From contig NZ_JAFLDR010000006.1 of assembly GCF_017302275.1 (NCBI RefSeq), positions 1 to 64,000 of the forward strand: DNA of 64,000 nucleotides. Direction: 5' to 3'. This stretch comes from Sulfuritalea sp. (GTDB taxonomy: Bacteria > Pseudomonadota > Gammaproteobacteria > Burkholderiales > Rhodocyclaceae). Shown piece by piece: positions 8,470 to 18,305 of this stretch. Every line of letters starts with the position of its first letter. Within the stretch, counting starts at the first letter, position 1. The notes beneath the pieces are model-generated. The model did not search any database. It was not told the DNA's origin and saw only the letters and a list, made by a program, of their open reading frames with translations. The translations under genes and the position numbers were made by a program.

Positions 8470-10023
8470 CTACAGCGGGATGTTGCCGTGCTTCTTGGCC
8501 GGCCTGAGTTCCCGCTTGTCGAGGGTCTTGCGCAGGGCCAGCGCAACCATCCAGCGCGTGTCCTGCGGTTCGATGACGTCCGTGACGTAGAAATTGCTGG
8601 CCGAGACATAGGGCGAAGCGAACTCGTCCCGGTATTCCTGGGCCAGTTCGGCGGCCTTGGCTTCGCGATCCTCGGCCTTTTCGAGTTCCTTGCGGTAGAG
8701 GATTCGCACCGCCGCTTCGGCGCCCATCACGGCGATCTCGGCCGTCGGCCAGGCGAAGACCATGTCGGCACCGAGTTCCTGGCTGCACATCGCGAGATAC
8801 GAGCCGCCGTAGGCCTTGCGCAGGATCACGGTGATTTTCGGCGTGGTGCAGGAACCATAGGCAGACAGCATCTTGGCGCCGTGGCGGATGATGCCGCCGC
8901 GCTCCTGCTCGACGCCGGGCAGGAAGCCCGGTACATCGACCAGGGTTACCAGCGGGATGTTGAAGGTATTGCAGGTGCGCACGAAGCGCGCGACCTTGTC
9001 GGCGGCATTGAGGTCGAGTGCGCCGGCCATGACCATCGGCTGGTTGGCCACCAGGCCGACCACCACGCCGCAGATGCGGGCGAAGCCGACGATCACGTTG
9101 CGCGCGAAGCCGGCATGCACTTCAAGCAGTTCGCCGCCATCCACCAGGCGGCGGATCACCGCATGCATGTCCAGCGGCTCGGAGGGGCTGTCCGGGATGC
9201 AATCGTTGATGCCGGGATCGGCCAGTTCCTCGATGTCCAGGTCCAGGTTGTGCGGCGGGTCCTCCGTGTTGTTCGGCGGCAGATAGGACAGCAGCTGCTT
9301 GACCACGGCGATGGCATGGCGGTCGTCCTCGGCGATGAAGTGGGCATTGCCGCTCACCGTGGCATGCATCTCGGCGCCGCCGACTTCGGCCATGGTCGTA
9401 GCGCGGCCGGTGACGGCCTTGATCACTTCCGGCCCGGTGAGGAACATGTGGGCGTTGTGCCGCGTCATGATGACGAAGTCCATCAGTGCCGGCGAATAGG
9501 CGGCGCCCCCGGCGCAGGGACCGCAGATCACCGCGATCTGCGGCACGACGCCGGAGAGCAGGACATTGGCGTAGAACACATCGCCGTAACCGGAGAGTGC
9601 ATCGACGCCTTCCTGGATCCGCGCGCCCCCGGAATCCTTGAACGCCACCACGGGTACGCCGATCTTCAATGCATGCTGCATGATGCGTGCGATTTTCTTC
9701 GCCTGCATCTTGCCCAGGGTGCCGGCGACCACGCTGAAATCCTGGCTGATCGCCGCCACCTGCATGTCGCCGACGTAGCCGGTGCCGGCGATCACGCCGT
9801 CGGCGGGCAGGGCCCGCCCGGCCATGCCGAAATGGGTGGCATTGTGCGCCGCATGCAGGCCGAACTCCTGGAAGCTGCCTTCCAGTACCAGTTCGCCGAT
9901 CCGCTCGCGGGCAGACAGTTGTCCTTTGGCGTGCAGGGCGTCCAGCTTTTCCCTGCTGACGTGTTCCGTCAGCTTTGCGCGCTTGTCGCGCAGTTTCTGG
10001 ATCAACTCCGGTCGAATCGTCAT
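8470..10023 (-). CDS. mmdA: Methylmalonyl-CoA decarboxylase alpha subunit / acyl-CoA carboxyltransferase
   Basis: 517 residues with the two-domain crotonase-like fold of PccB/MmdA carboxyltransferases. Visible motifs are KDSGGARIQEG, GPCAGGAAYSPAL and MTGPEV-like FLTGPEVIK in the N half, and DVPGFLPGVEQE with the C-terminal RKAYGGSYLAMC and GAEAAV in the C half, the acyl-CoA and biotin sites. It transfers the carboxyl group from (methyl)malonyl-CoA to biotin. The start at 10023 is supported by AGGAGGAGATCCG directly upstream; the frame extends further upstream but without family similarity. It is first in the operon. An alternative is the beta subunit of a propionyl-CoA carboxylase, but the linked OadB/OadG genes argue for the Na+ pump. 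Confidence 0.88.
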   Translation of the reverse strand: MTIRPELIQKLRDKRAKLTEHVSREKLDALHAKGQLSARERIGELVLEGSFQEFGLHAAHNATHFGMAGRALPADGVIAGTGYVGDMQVAAISQDFSVVAGTLGKMQAKKIARIMQHALKIGVPVVAFKDSGGARIQEGVDALSGYGDVFYANVLLSGVVPQIAVICGPCAGGAAYSPALMDFVIMTRHNAHMFLTGPEVIKAVTGRATTMAEVGGAEMHATVSGNAHFIAEDDRHAIAVVKQLLSYLPPNNTEDPPHNLDLDIEELADPGINDCIPDSPSEPLDMHAVIRRLVDGGELLEVHAGFARNVIVGFARICGVVVGLVANQPMVMAGALDLNAADKVARFVRTCNTFNIPLVTLVDVPGFLPGVEQERGGIIRHGAKMLSAYGSCTTPKITVILRKAYGGSYLAMCSQELGADMVFAWPTAEIAVMGAEAAVRILYRKELEKAEDREAKAAELAQEYRDEFASPYVSASNFYVTDVIEPQDTRWMVALALRKTLDKRELRPAKKHGNIPL

Positions 10024-10333
10024 CGGATCTCCTCCCAGACGGTACAGGCAAACGCTTTTCCGTTCATGGCCCCGGTCTTTTTGCCGGCATTGCCTCCGCG
10101 TAGTATCCACAGTTTCATGCCGGCACGCCAGTATTGCAGGAACAAGCCGCAAGCCTGCCGATCGGGGTCGGGGTGCCGGGAACAGGCTGAAGCCGGTGCA
10201 GACGCATCGACCATGTATTCCCGGAACACGGTGCTGCGGCGCCCGACGGCAAGCCGCCCTGGCGCCGGCATCGGCACGTGACGATGCGTGCCTCGGATAT
10301 GGTAGCCGCTCTCAAGGTTTGTGAGCCGGAATC
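10024..10333. other. Gene-free divergent intergenic region
   Basis: Separates the minus-strand decarboxylase operon from the plus-strand small membrane protein, so it should carry both promoters. I see no RNA gene or clear operator in it. Confidence 0.4.
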
Positions 10334-10729
10334 ATGTTTGTTGCGCTGGTAGCCATCGCCTTGCTGATTGCCTCGGTCGGCGCCATCTATTTCATTTTGA
10401 AAAGCATGGGGCAGGATGGCGTGGAAATCGCCGCCCCCGGCAGTTGCAAGAGCGGAACCTGCGGCGTCCGCAAGGTCGCGGGCGGCGAAGGGGGATGCCA
10501 TCAGGAAGAGTCCTGGTTTAGTGAAGCCGGCGCGATCGACGAGCCGGCCACCCTGGATCGCGAGGGTGCGCTGGCGCAACCGCCGGGCAGCCGCCCGGGC
10601 CGAGCTCTGATTGCACCCGGCGACGATTCCACGCCGGCCGCATGGGCCAGGAGGCGCCGTGTTGCCAGCGACCGAAGGAAATTCTGGCGGGCGCCGACTT
10701 TCCCTGAAGGACGGTATGGTCCTCGTTGA
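10334..10729 (+). CDS. Small cysteine-containing membrane protein, hypothetical
   Basis: An N-terminal transmembrane helix (about residues 2-24) is followed by a short cytoplasmic or periplasmic segment with CKSGTCGVRK and a third cysteine (GGCHQEE), a pattern suited to metal or Fe-S binding or a disulfide. The natural C-terminus seems to end near residue 75; beyond about residue 107 the frame runs through the long dispersed repeat (10656-10701), which contributes RRVASDRRKFWRAPTF. I do not recognise a family with a known function. Confidence 0.5.
   Translation: MFVALVAIALLIASVGAIYFILKSMGQDGVEIAAPGSCKSGTCGVRKVAGGEGGCHQEESWFSEAGAIDEPATLDREGALAQPPGSRPGRALIAPGDDSTPAAWARRRRVASDRRKFWRAPTFPEGRYGPR
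10656..10701 (+). repeat. Dispersed repeat, long form (copy 2)
   Basis: Starts GCCGTGTTGCCAGCGACCGA and ends GGGCGCCGACTTT. It aligns with 4226-4271 with few mismatches and one missing base. In both copies the frame used reads R-R-V-A-S-D-x-R-K-F. Confidence 0.6.
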
Positions 10730-10911
10730 CCACGGTCCTGGTCACCGCCCGGGAAATCGGAACCGTCAAGCTCGGCTGCCTTTCAGACGGCGCGCTGGCG
10801 TCGATGCTGCGCTAAATCGTGCCCACCGCTCTCGGCCGATAGTCTGTCACGCAAAAGAAGACCCAATTTGCCACGTAGTTCGGCTCGTCCCCACATCGGG
10901 TCCGGGGCAGG

Positions 10912-10980
10912 CCATTCCGGCGAAAGCCGGAATCCAGGCGACGCCAGCTTCTGGATCCCGGGCCAAGCCCGGGACGACGG
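10912..10980. repeat. Palindromic intergenic repeat, possible bidirectional terminator
   Basis: Two hairpins: ATTCCGGCGAAAGCCGGAAT (10914-10933) and CCCGGGCCAAGCCCGGG (10957-10973), linked by outer ATCCAG/CTGGAT arms. This is the common 'ATTCCGGCGAAAGCCGGAATCCAG' style of palindromic unit found between genes of many proteobacteria. It lies just past the arsM stop and could end that transcript. Confidence 0.6.
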
Positions 10981-11017
10981 CCAATCTTGCGTCCATCGGT
11001 TTCTAACTGGCCCTGAA

Positions 11018-12103
11018 CTAGCAGCAGCCGCGGCTTTCGGCGCTGCCACCGCTGCTCGCGCTGCCGGCGGTGTTCGTGCCCGCATTGGCGACCGCATTCG
11101 TGCCAAACGGCAGCGCCTTGCCGCAACCCGCGAACAGGCCGTAGTGGCGCGAGAAGTCGCCGATGAAATCGAAGTGCGGCGCCAGCCGGCTTTCCCTGAG
11201 CATGCGGAAGGTGTTGCCGCAGACCGGGAAGACGCGCCCCGTTTCGATGCGATGGTGCTTGTCGAGGACGAAGGCCTGCGCGTGCTGCGCGATGCTGCCG
11301 CGATACACCACGGCCTGGCCGTAGTCTTCGCAATCGGATTCCAGCCCGTCGAGCTTGAACAGGCGGTAGGTGGCGGAATGGAAGTTCACGCCGGCGGTGC
11401 GCGGCGCCAGTTCGGGATCGGTGACCGCCAGCGGCCGGTCTTCCACCAGGCGCGGATCGGCAAAGCCCGCCTGCCGCGCGAGGCCGAGGAAGTCGTTCCA
11501 GTACAGCGCGCCGCCCAGGCATTCGCCATACAGCACCGGGTCGTTCCTGACGGCTTCCGGCACGCGCCGGTCGGCATACACGTCGGAGAAATAGAACTCG
11601 CCGCCGGGCTTGAGCAGGCGCTGCACGCCGCGCAATACCGCCTCCTTGTCGGGCGACAGGTTCACCACGCAGTTCGAGACGATGACGTCGAAGCTGGCGG
11701 GCGCCAGGTCGAGCTCGTCGAGGCGCTCGATGTAGCCGTGCAGGAAGCGCACGTTGGCATAGCCGAAGCGCTCGGCATGCCAGGCGCGGTGCTTGACCGC
11801 CACGTCGAGCTGCTCGTCGGTCATGTCCACGCCGACCACTTCGCCCTGCGCGCCGGCGAGCTGCGCCAGCGCATACACGTCGCGCCCGGAACCGCTGCCG
11901 AGGTCGAGCACGCGGCAGCCGGCCAGCAGCGGCGGCGCCACCAGGCCGCAGCCGTAGTAGCGTTCCAGCACCTCGGGGTGGATGCGCGCCAGCAGGGGCT
12001 TGAGCCAGCCCGGCACGGCGGAGGCGTCGCAGCAGGCGCTGGTCCTGAGGTCGGCGGTGCCGGCAAGCTGCTTGCCGTAGTAGTCCTTGACGAGTTCGTG
12101 CAT
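11018..12103 (-). CDS. arsM: Arsenite S-adenosylmethionine methyltransferase
   Basis: 361 residues. The SAM-binding motif DLGSGSGRD is at 67-75. Cysteines match the arsenic-binding set: SACCD (24-25), SNCVVNLS (Cys145) and GECLGG (Cys195); the last two are 50 residues apart as in characterised ArsM enzymes. A Cys-Cys pair ends the protein (RGCC). It methylates As(III) stepwise to volatile or less toxic forms in the cytoplasm. The ATG at 12103 is chosen because MHELVKDYYG is the family N-terminus and a GGAAACGAC leader precedes it. No arsR, arsB or arsC lies nearby, so regulation is not evident. Confidence 0.92.
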   Translation of the reverse strand: MHELVKDYYGKQLAGTADLRTSACCDASAVPGWLKPLLARIHPEVLERYYGCGLVAPPLLAGCRVLDLGSGSGRDVYALAQLAGAQGEVVGVDMTDEQLDVAVKHRAWHAERFGYANVRFLHGYIERLDELDLAPASFDVIVSNCVVNLSPDKEAVLRGVQRLLKPGGEFYFSDVYADRRVPEAVRNDPVLYGECLGGALYWNDFLGLARQAGFADPRLVEDRPLAVTDPELAPRTAGVNFHSATYRLFKLDGLESDCEDYGQAVVYRGSIAQHAQAFVLDKHHRIETGRVFPVCGNTFRMLRESRLAPHFDFIGDFSRHYGLFAGCGKALPFGTNAVANAGTNTAGSASSGGSAESRGCC

Positions 12104-12140
12104 GTCGTTTCCTTGTCGATGGCGTTTGCCGTGGGTTGTT

Positions 12141-13145
12141 TTACTGCCGCGGTGCTGTTCCGGCGCGGTATACCTCGGTGGCGGGATGGAAGGCATACCA
12201 GGCGAACCAGTAGCCGACCATCGTCGCCAGTTGCGTCCCGTCGCTGCCGTGGGCGGTTGCGCGCCGGACCTTGTGGTCGTAGCGGATGCTCACGACAGTA
12301 TCACCGATGCGGTCGGTGATTTCGCCCGCGGTTTTGCCCAGTTCGGCGAAGGGATAGGCCTTCGCGCGGCCGTCGATGAGGATGCCCAGCACCCGTTCCT
12401 TGGGATGGAAGCCGGCGGCGCGAAACTGCACCGGGAACATCAGTTCCCCGGATTTTTCATAGCCGTCGTAGGGGTTGCGCCGGTAGGGGCGCACATTGCC
12501 GGTGTTGGTCGACAGCACCTGCGTCGCCGGCTGCGCCTTGCGCCAGTCGGCCCAGGAAGTATGGGTCAGCGGCAACATGGTCAGACGCTTGCCCTTGAGG
12601 GGGCCGCTGATGGCCTGCCCAAGTATTTGAGACCACAGGGAATTGGTCTGACGGTCGTAGAGCAGCACGTCGCTGTTGTAGAGCAGGCCGGAAACGCCGA
12701 AGGTCAGCTCGCGGCCTTCGACGCGTGCGTCGAAGGCGACCCCGGTGCCGCATAGCGGGCAGAAGGTGATCGTTACCGGATCCTTGCCGATGCGGTCGTT
12801 CACCACTTCATGCCAGTTGAGGATGGGCACCGGGTAGGCGCGCGCCGTCTTACCCCTGACCAGGCCCAGCACCTCGTCGTCGTTGCGCAGGAAGGCGGCA
12901 AAGCCGGCCATGACGAAATCCGGCTTGTCGATGGAGGGAATCCCGTCCTTCTCCGGTCCGCCGAAATTGATCTGCAGCCAGGGGATCAGCGAGTCCTTCA
13001 GATCGAAGCCGTTCATCTCCTGCGCGGCGGGGGCTGCCGAGTAGATTGCGGCAACCAGCACCAGGCCGCCGAGCACGCGCCGCAGCCAAAGCGCATGGCG
13101 GGCGATCGGGGATCTGTCGGGCAGCGGTGGGTTCAGGCTTGGCAT
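12141..13145 (-). CDS. DUF3179 domain-containing exported protein
   Basis: About 334 residues, with an N-terminal hydrophobic segment (LRRVLGGLVLVAAIYSAAPA) that is a signal peptide or anchor and then the DUF3179 domain. The hallmark CPLCGTGVAF motif lies mid-protein, with YNSDVLLYDRQTNSLWSQ downstream. Function is unknown; the CxxC suggests a redox or metal role in the periplasm. The frame is open further upstream, and starts at 13145 or 13193 are both possible because neither has a strong ribosome site. It is 37 bp upstream of arsM on the same strand. Confidence 0.82.
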   Translation of the reverse strand: MPSLNPPLPDRSPIARHALWLRRVLGGLVLVAAIYSAAPAAQEMNGFDLKDSLIPWLQINFGGPEKDGIPSIDKPDFVMAGFAAFLRNDDEVLGLVRGKTARAYPVPILNWHEVVNDRIGKDPVTITFCPLCGTGVAFDARVEGRELTFGVSGLLYNSDVLLYDRQTNSLWSQILGQAISGPLKGKRLTMLPLTHTSWADWRKAQPATQVLSTNTGNVRPYRRNPYDGYEKSGELMFPVQFRAAGFHPKERVLGILIDGRAKAYPFAELGKTAGEITDRIGDTVVSIRYDHKVRRATAHGSDGTQLATMVGYWFAWYAFHPATEVYRAGTAPRQ

Positions 13146-13328
13146 GCCTCTTGGTCGCGCTCGGGGCGGCTTGCTTACAGGCGGCAGGAACATTTTCCGG
13201 GGGTGCGCACACCCGGGCTGGCATCGCACCGCCGTCCGTGCGGCCAAAAAGTCGTGCGTCAGCAGCGGGGGTTCATGGCGATGAGCCGGGCGTTTACGCC
13301 GTCCTGCCGCGGCATCGCTGCCGCGCGC

Positions 13329-13790
13329 TCAGTTCTGGCGGGGCGCGGCCGTGGCGCTCACGCCGGCGCGCAGGAAGTGCTCGACGAATTCGCGGTCGAA
13401 GCGATCGACGTGCTCGTTCAGCCATTGCAGGGTGAAGGCCGCCAGTTCGTCCGCGACCTCGAAGTCCTGGGCGCGTTTGCGGAATCTTTCCAGTTGCTGG
13501 GTCAGGCTCTGGTGTTCGATGACATGGGTCTCGACGTCGGGAAAGGAAAGCATGCGCATCAGGCTTTCCTCGACGGCGAAATGGATGCGCGTTTCAATCG
13601 CCAGTTCGTCGAGGATGGCGTTGGTGGCGTAGCCGTAGTGCTTGCCCACCGCCACGCGCAGCCGCTCCAGCAGCGCGTGCAGGCGCTTGTGCTGGGCATC
13701 GAGTTCGGCGATGCCGATCTCGAAGTTGGCGGGCAGGGTCTTGCCGTTAGGAGTCGTCACGTCGGTTGGAGCGGGCTGGGGAAGCGGCAT
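13329..13790 (-). CDS. Bacteriohemerythrin
   Basis: A 153-residue single-domain hemerythrin. The di-iron ligand pattern is visible in order: DAQHKRLH, IETRIHFAVEESLM (H-x3-E), HVIEHQSL and LNEHVDRFDREF. It binds O2 reversibly (or senses O2/NO) in the cytoplasm. An upstream TTG at 13820 would add ten residues that do not look like the family, so the ATG at 13790 is preferred. It follows the AraC-type regulator on the same strand. Confidence 0.88.
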   Translation of the reverse strand: MPLPQPAPTDVTTPNGKTLPANFEIGIAELDAQHKRLHALLERLRVAVGKHYGYATNAILDELAIETRIHFAVEESLMRMLSFPDVETHVIEHQSLTQQLERFRKRAQDFEVADELAAFTLQWLNEHVDRFDREFVEHFLRAGVSATAAPRQN

Positions 13791-13820
13791 CCTAACATCG
13801 TCGCGCCCGAAATATGCCAA

Positions 13821-14873
13821 TCAGGCAGCAGCGAAGCGCCGCCGGTACTCGCGCGGGCCACTGCCGGTCCAGGCGCTGAAGGCGCGATAGAAGGCGGCGG
13901 CGTCGGCAAAGCCGAGGTCGGCGCCGATGCGGCCCAGCGGCCGCGACGTCTTGGTCAGCCATTCGATGGCCAGCTCGCGGCGCAGGCCGTCCTTGATGGC
14001 GCGGAAACTGGTGCCTTCGTCTTCCAGCCGTCGATGCAGGCTGCGCGGCGAGAGGAACAGGCGTTTGGCCAGTGCCGGCAGCGCGAGGTGCTCGGGCAGG
14101 GCGGCGCGCAGGTGTTCGCGCACGCGCAGGGCCAGCGCGCGGTCGCGGCGGTACAGGGTGGTGATGCTGGCCGGCGCGTCGGCGAGAAAGCGCGTCAGCG
14201 CCGCCTCGTCGCGGCGCACCGGCAGCGCCAGCCATTCGGCCGGAAAGCGCGCCTCCAGGCGTGGCGCATCGAAGGTATGGCGCGGCGCGAAGACCAGCTC
14301 GTAGTCGGCCACATGCAGCGGCGGCGGGTAGGGGAAGCTGACCTCGTCCAGCGGCAGCGGGTGGCCCACCAACCAGGCGGCAAGGCCGTGGATCATGCGC
14401 AGCAGCCATTCGTAGGCAAACACGCGCCCGGCGAAACCAACCGGCAGCGGCTGTTCCTCGCTGATGACGATGACGGCGGCACGGCCGCTTTTTTCGACCT
14501 CGACGGCCAGGTCATCGAGTACGACATGGAGGTAGCGCGCGATGCGTTCCAGGGCGAGCCCGAGAGTCGGCGCCGACAGCACGGCGCGACAGAGAAACTC
14601 GAAGCTGCCGCGGTGCAGGGGGCGCGAGAACAGCGCGAAGCCCTCGTCGTCAAGGCTATCGTTGATCAGGCGGTAGAGGGCGGCATAACGCGCCACGGGG
14701 ATGCGGGCGGTGCGGTCATGGAGCAAGTCTTTGGCAATTCCTGCATGTTCCAGGAGTTGCGCCGGACTCAGCCCGGCGCGCGCTGTTCCCGACAGGATGC
14801 CGGTTACGAAGCCGATGGCGACCGTCGGCGAACTGCCGGCGGCGGCTTGGCGTGCTTGTCCTGTCTTGGCCAT
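13821..14873 (-). CDS. AraC-family transcriptional regulator
   Basis: 350 residues: an N-terminal 'arabinose-binding-like' sensory domain of the OruR/ArgR-like AraC group (GLSPAQLLEHAGI near 35; FEFLCRAVLSAPTLGLALE near 90-110) and a C-terminal double helix-turn-helix (LALPALAKRLFLSPRSLHRR, and LGFADAAAFYRAFSAWTGSG, about 265-345). It is divergent from icmF with a 100-bp gap, so it is the natural candidate to regulate icmF in response to an acyl-CoA or organic acid; that link is inference. Confidence 0.88.
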   Translation of the reverse strand: MAKTGQARQAAAGSSPTVAIGFVTGILSGTARAGLSPAQLLEHAGIAKDLLHDRTARIPVARYAALYRLINDSLDDEGFALFSRPLHRGSFEFLCRAVLSAPTLGLALERIARYLHVVLDDLAVEVEKSGRAAVIVISEEQPLPVGFAGRVFAYEWLLRMIHGLAAWLVGHPLPLDEVSFPYPPPLHVADYELVFAPRHTFDAPRLEARFPAEWLALPVRRDEAALTRFLADAPASITTLYRRDRALALRVREHLRAALPEHLALPALAKRLFLSPRSLHRRLEDEGTSFRAIKDGLRRELAIEWLTKTSRPLGRIGADLGFADAAAFYRAFSAWTGSGPREYRRRFAAA

Positions 14874-14973
14874 GATGGCAGATTATGCATAGTTATCGTC
14901 GTTTTGTGTCATGGCGGACCAAGGCGGCCTTGCCTATCATTCGGGTTCTGCCGCCTTTCCGAGGAGCCGTGCC

Positions 14974-17900
14974 ATGACCGATCTCAGCATCGCCGCCAAG
15001 CTGGTGCCCTACAAGCCCAGGCACAAGGTTCGCTTCGTCACCGCCACCTCGCTGTTCGACGGCCATGACGCCTCGATCAACATCATGCGGCGCATCCTGC
15101 AGGCAACCGGCGCCGAGGTGATCCATCTCGGCCACAACCGTTCCGTGGACGAGATCGTCAACGCCGCCCTGCAGGAAGATGCGCAGGGCATCGCGGTGTC
15201 GTCCTACCAGGGCGGCCACGTCGAGTTCTTCAAGTACATGATCGACCTGCTCAGGCAGCGAGGCGGCGAGAACATCAAGGTCTTCGGCGGCGGCGGCGGC
15301 GTCATCGTGCCGGCGGAGATGAAGGAGTTGCACGATTACGGCGTTGCCCATCTGTATTCGGTCGAGGACGGCCAGAAGATGGGCCTGCAGGGCATGATCA
15401 ACGACATGGTGCAGCGCTGCGACCACGATCTGAGCAAACGTGCGCCGCAGGAGCTCAAGGCGCTGGAAGTCGCCGACCGCGCCGAGCGCCTGGGGAATCT
15501 GGCGCAGATCATCACCGCGCTGGAAAACGGCGCCTGGCCGGAGAAGGCGAAGAAGGCGCTGATCGAAAAAGCCGCCGTGTCGCCAGCGCCGACTCTTGGC
15601 ATCACCGGCACCGGCGGCGCCGGCAAGTCCTCGCTGACCGACGAGCTGATCCGCCGCTTCCGCCTCGACCAGGACGATGCGCAGAAGATCGCCGTGATCT
15701 CCATCGACCCCTCGCGCAAGCGCACCGGCGGCGCGCTGCTGGGCGACCGCATCCGCATGAACGCGATCCAGCATCCAAATATCTACATGCGTTCGCTGGC
15801 CACGCGCGATACAGGCTCGGAAATCTCCAAGGCCCTGCCCGACGTGATCGCCGCCTGCAAGGTGGCCGGCTTCGACCTGATCGTGGTCGAGACCTCCGGC
15901 ATCGGCCAAGGCGACGCCGCGATCGTGCCGCTGGTCGACGTTTCGCTCTACGTCATGACCCCCGAGTTCGGCGCCGCCTCGCAACTGGAGAAGATCGACA
16001 TGCTCGACTTCGCCGACTTCGTCGCCATCAACAAGTTCGACCGCAAGGGCGCAGAGGATGCGCTGCGCGACGTGCGCAAGCAGTACCAGCGCAACCGCGA
16101 GAAATTCGGCGAGAAGCCCGAGGCCATGCCGGTGTTCGGCACCATGGCGGCGCGTTTCAACGACGACGGCGTCACCGCGCTCTACCAGGCCTTGGTGCCG
16201 AAGCTCGCCGAGCGAGGCTTGAAGTTTGCCAAAAGCCGATTGCCGGTTGTCAGCGTCAAGGCTTCCTCGGCCGGCCGGGCCATCGTGCCGGCTGACCGTG
16301 TCAGGTATCTCGCCGAAATCGCGGACACCCTGCGCGGCTACCACAAGCACATCGTCGAGCAGGCCTTGCTGGCGCGCGAGCGGCAGTCGCTGCAGACGGC
16401 GAAGGCGATTTTCGAGGGCTGCAAGAAGAATGCGAACGATTTCGACGAATTGATCGCCTGGAAGGACGGCCAGCTCACGCCACATGCGAGGAAGCTGCTG
16501 GCGATGTGGCCGGACATGAAGAAGGCCTATGCCGGCGACGAATACGTGGTGAAAATCCGCGACAAGGAAATCCGCACCGGCCTGGTGAGCGAGACGCTGT
16601 CCGGCACCAAGATCCGCAAGGTGGTGCTGCCGCGCTTCGACGACGAGGGCGAACTGCTCAAGTTCCTGATGCGCGAGAACGTGCCCGGCTCCTTCCCCTA
16701 CACCGCCGGCGTGTTCGCCTTCAAGCGCGAGAACGAAGACCCGACGCGCATGTTCGCCGGCGAGGGCGACGCCTTCCGCACCAACAAGCGCTTCCTCAAG
16801 GTTTCCGAAGGCATGCCGGCCAAGCGTTTGTCGACGGCCTTCGATTCGGTCACGCTCTACGGCTGCGACCCCGATCCGCGCCCGGACATCTACGGCAAGA
16901 TCGGCAACTCCGGCGTCTCGATCGCCACGCTGGACGACCTCAAGGTGCTGTACTCGGGCTTCGACCTGTGCGATCCGGCGACCTCCGTGTCGATGACCAT
17001 CAACGGCCCGGCGCCGATGATCCTGGCCATGTTCCTCAATGCGGCGATCGACCAGCAGCTCGGCAAGTTCGTCAGCGACAACGGCCGCCAGCCGACCGAG
17101 GACGAAGCCGAGAAGATCCGCGAATGGACGCTCTCATCCGTGCGCGGCACGGTACAGGCCGACATCCTCAAGGAGGACCAGGGCCAGAACACCTGCATCT
17201 TCAGCACCGAGTTCGCGCTGAAGATGATGGGCGACATCGCCGAGTTCTTCGTGCACAACCAGATCCGCAATTTCTACTCGGTGTCGATCTCCGGCTACCA
17301 CATCGCCGAAGCCGGCGCCAACCCGATCAGCCAGCTCGCCTTCACGCTGGCCAACGGCTTCACCTACGTCGAGACTTACCTTGCGCGCGGCATGCACATC
17401 GACGACTTCGCGCCGAATCTCTCCTTCTTCTTCAGCAACGGCATGGACCCGGAGTATTCCGTGATCGGCCGAGTCGCGCGCCGCATCTGGGCCGTGGCGA
17501 TGAAGAACAAGTACGGCGCCAACGAGCGCAGCCAGAAGCTCAAGTACCACATCCAGACCTCCGGCCGCAGCCTGCACGCGCAGGAGATGGACTTCAACGA
17601 CATCCGCACCACGCTGCAGGCGCTGATCGCCATCTACGACAATTGCAACAGCCTGCACACCAACGCCTACGACGAAGCGATCACCACGCCGACCGAGGAA
17701 TCGGTAAGGCGCGCGATGGCCATCCAGCTCATCATCAACCGCGAGTGGGGCGTGGCCAAGAACGAGAACCCCAACCAGGGCGCCTTCGTCATGGAAGAGC
17801 TGACCGACCTGGTCGAGGAGGCCGTGCTCAAGGAATTCGAGGCCATCGCCAGCCGCGGCGGCGTGCTCGGCGCCATGGAGACCGGCTACCAGCGCGGCAA

Positions 17901-18243
17901 GATCCAGGAAGAGTCGATGCACTACGAGCACAAGAAGCACGACGGCTCCTACCCCATCATCGGCGTCAATACCTTCCTCAATCCGCACGGCTCGGGCGTC
18001 GCCAGCGAGATCGAGCTGGCGCGCTCGACCGAGGACGAAAAGCAGTCGCAGTTGAAGCGGCTGGCGGATTTCCAGCAGCGCAACGCCGGCCAAGCCGACG
18101 CCTGCATTGCGAAGCTGAAGCAGGCGGTCATCGGCAACACGAACGTGTTTGCCGTGATGATGGAAGCGGTGCGGCATTGCTCGCTGGGGCAAATCAGCAA
18201 TGCGCTTTACGAGGTGGGCGGGCAGTATCGGCGGTCGATGTAA
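14974..18243 (+). CDS. icmF: Fused isobutyryl-CoA mutase (IcmF)
   Basis: 1089 residues in three parts: an N-terminal B12-binding domain with the axial-ligand motif DGHDAS (His31), a central MeaB-like G-protein chaperone domain with P-loop GTGGAGKSS (about 212-220), and a C-terminal adenosylcobalamin mutase barrel. It interconverts isobutyryl-CoA and n-butyryl-CoA (and related branched acyl-CoAs). The ATG follows GAGGAGCCGTGCC. Residues 201-208 (AVSPAPTL) are encoded by a copy of the dispersed repeat, placed in the linker just before the P-loop. The last ~283 codons are repeated, with mostly synonymous changes, at 24850-25701. Confidence 0.95.
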   Translation: MTDLSIAAKLVPYKPRHKVRFVTATSLFDGHDASINIMRRILQATGAEVIHLGHNRSVDEIVNAALQEDAQGIAVSSYQGGHVEFFKYMIDLLRQRGGENIKVFGGGGGVIVPAEMKELHDYGVAHLYSVEDGQKMGLQGMINDMVQRCDHDLSKRAPQELKALEVADRAERLGNLAQIITALENGAWPEKAKKALIEKAAVSPAPTLGITGTGGAGKSSLTDELIRRFRLDQDDAQKIAVISIDPSRKRTGGALLGDRIRMNAIQHPNIYMRSLATRDTGSEISKALPDVIAACKVAGFDLIVVETSGIGQGDAAIVPLVDVSLYVMTPEFGAASQLEKIDMLDFADFVAINKFDRKGAEDALRDVRKQYQRNREKFGEKPEAMPVFGTMAARFNDDGVTALYQALVPKLAERGLKFAKSRLPVVSVKASSAGRAIVPADRVRYLAEIADTLRGYHKHIVEQALLARERQSLQTAKAIFEGCKKNANDFDELIAWKDGQLTPHARKLLAMWPDMKKAYAGDEYVVKIRDKEIRTGLVSETLSGTKIRKVVLPRFDDEGELLKFLMRENVPGSFPYTAGVFAFKRENEDPTRMFAGEGDAFRTNKRFLKVSEGMPAKRLSTAFDSVTLYGCDPDPRPDIYGKIGNSGVSIATLDDLKVLYSGFDLCDPATSVSMTINGPAPMILAMFLNAAIDQQLGKFVSDNGRQPTEDEAEKIREWTLSSVRGTVQADILKEDQGQNTCIFSTEFALKMMGDIAEFFVHNQIRNFYSVSISGYHIAEAGANPISQLAFTLANGFTYVETYLARGMHIDDFAPNLSFFFSNGMDPEYSVIGRVARRIWAVAMKNKYGANERSQKLKYHIQTSGRSLHAQEMDFNDIRTTLQALIAIYDNCNSLHTNAYDEAITTPTEESVRRAMAIQLIINREWGVAKNENPNQGAFVMEELTDLVEEAVLKEFEAIASRGGVLGAMETGYQRGKIQEESMHYEHKKHDGSYPIIGVNTFLNPHGSGVASEIELARSTEDEKQSQLKRLADFQQRNAGQADACIAKLKQAVIGNTNVFAVMMEAVRHCSLGQISNALYEVGGQYRRSM
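15574..15596 (+). repeat. Dispersed repeat, short form, inside icmF
   Basis: GCCGTGTCGCCAGCGCCGAC plus TCT. It is read in frame as AVSPAPTL in the linker between the B12 and G-protein domains. Confidence 0.65.
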
Positions 18244-18257
18244 AAAGGGCAATTGGG

Positions 18258-18271
18258 ATTCTATTGGGACA
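18258..18271 (+). repeat. Left inverted repeat of the cassette
   Basis: ATTCTATTGGGACA, 12 of 14 positions matching the reverse complement of 24813-24826 (ATTCTATTGACACA). It lies 15 bp after the icmF stop. Confidence 0.4.
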
Positions 18272-18305
18272 ATACCAAAGTGATAAGTACTTGCCGCTTC
18301 GGTCG

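Noticed and set aside
8107..10281. Very long open frame antisense to the decarboxylase genes
   Set aside because: Low-complexity His/Asp/Gly/Arg-rich composition typical of the opposite strand of a high-GC gene, no family similarity; the minus-strand genes are clear.
10733..10815. Short plus-strand peptide ending GCLSDGALASMLR, faintly like an RND adaptor C-terminus
   Set aside because: Too short and weak; could be a relic but there is no second block of similarity.
14563..14586. AGAGTCGGCGCCGACAGCAC inside the AraC-type gene resembles the dispersed repeat
   Set aside because: The order of bases differs after the core and the peptide (VLSAPTLG) fits the normal sensory domain of this regulator group, so chance similarity is more likely.
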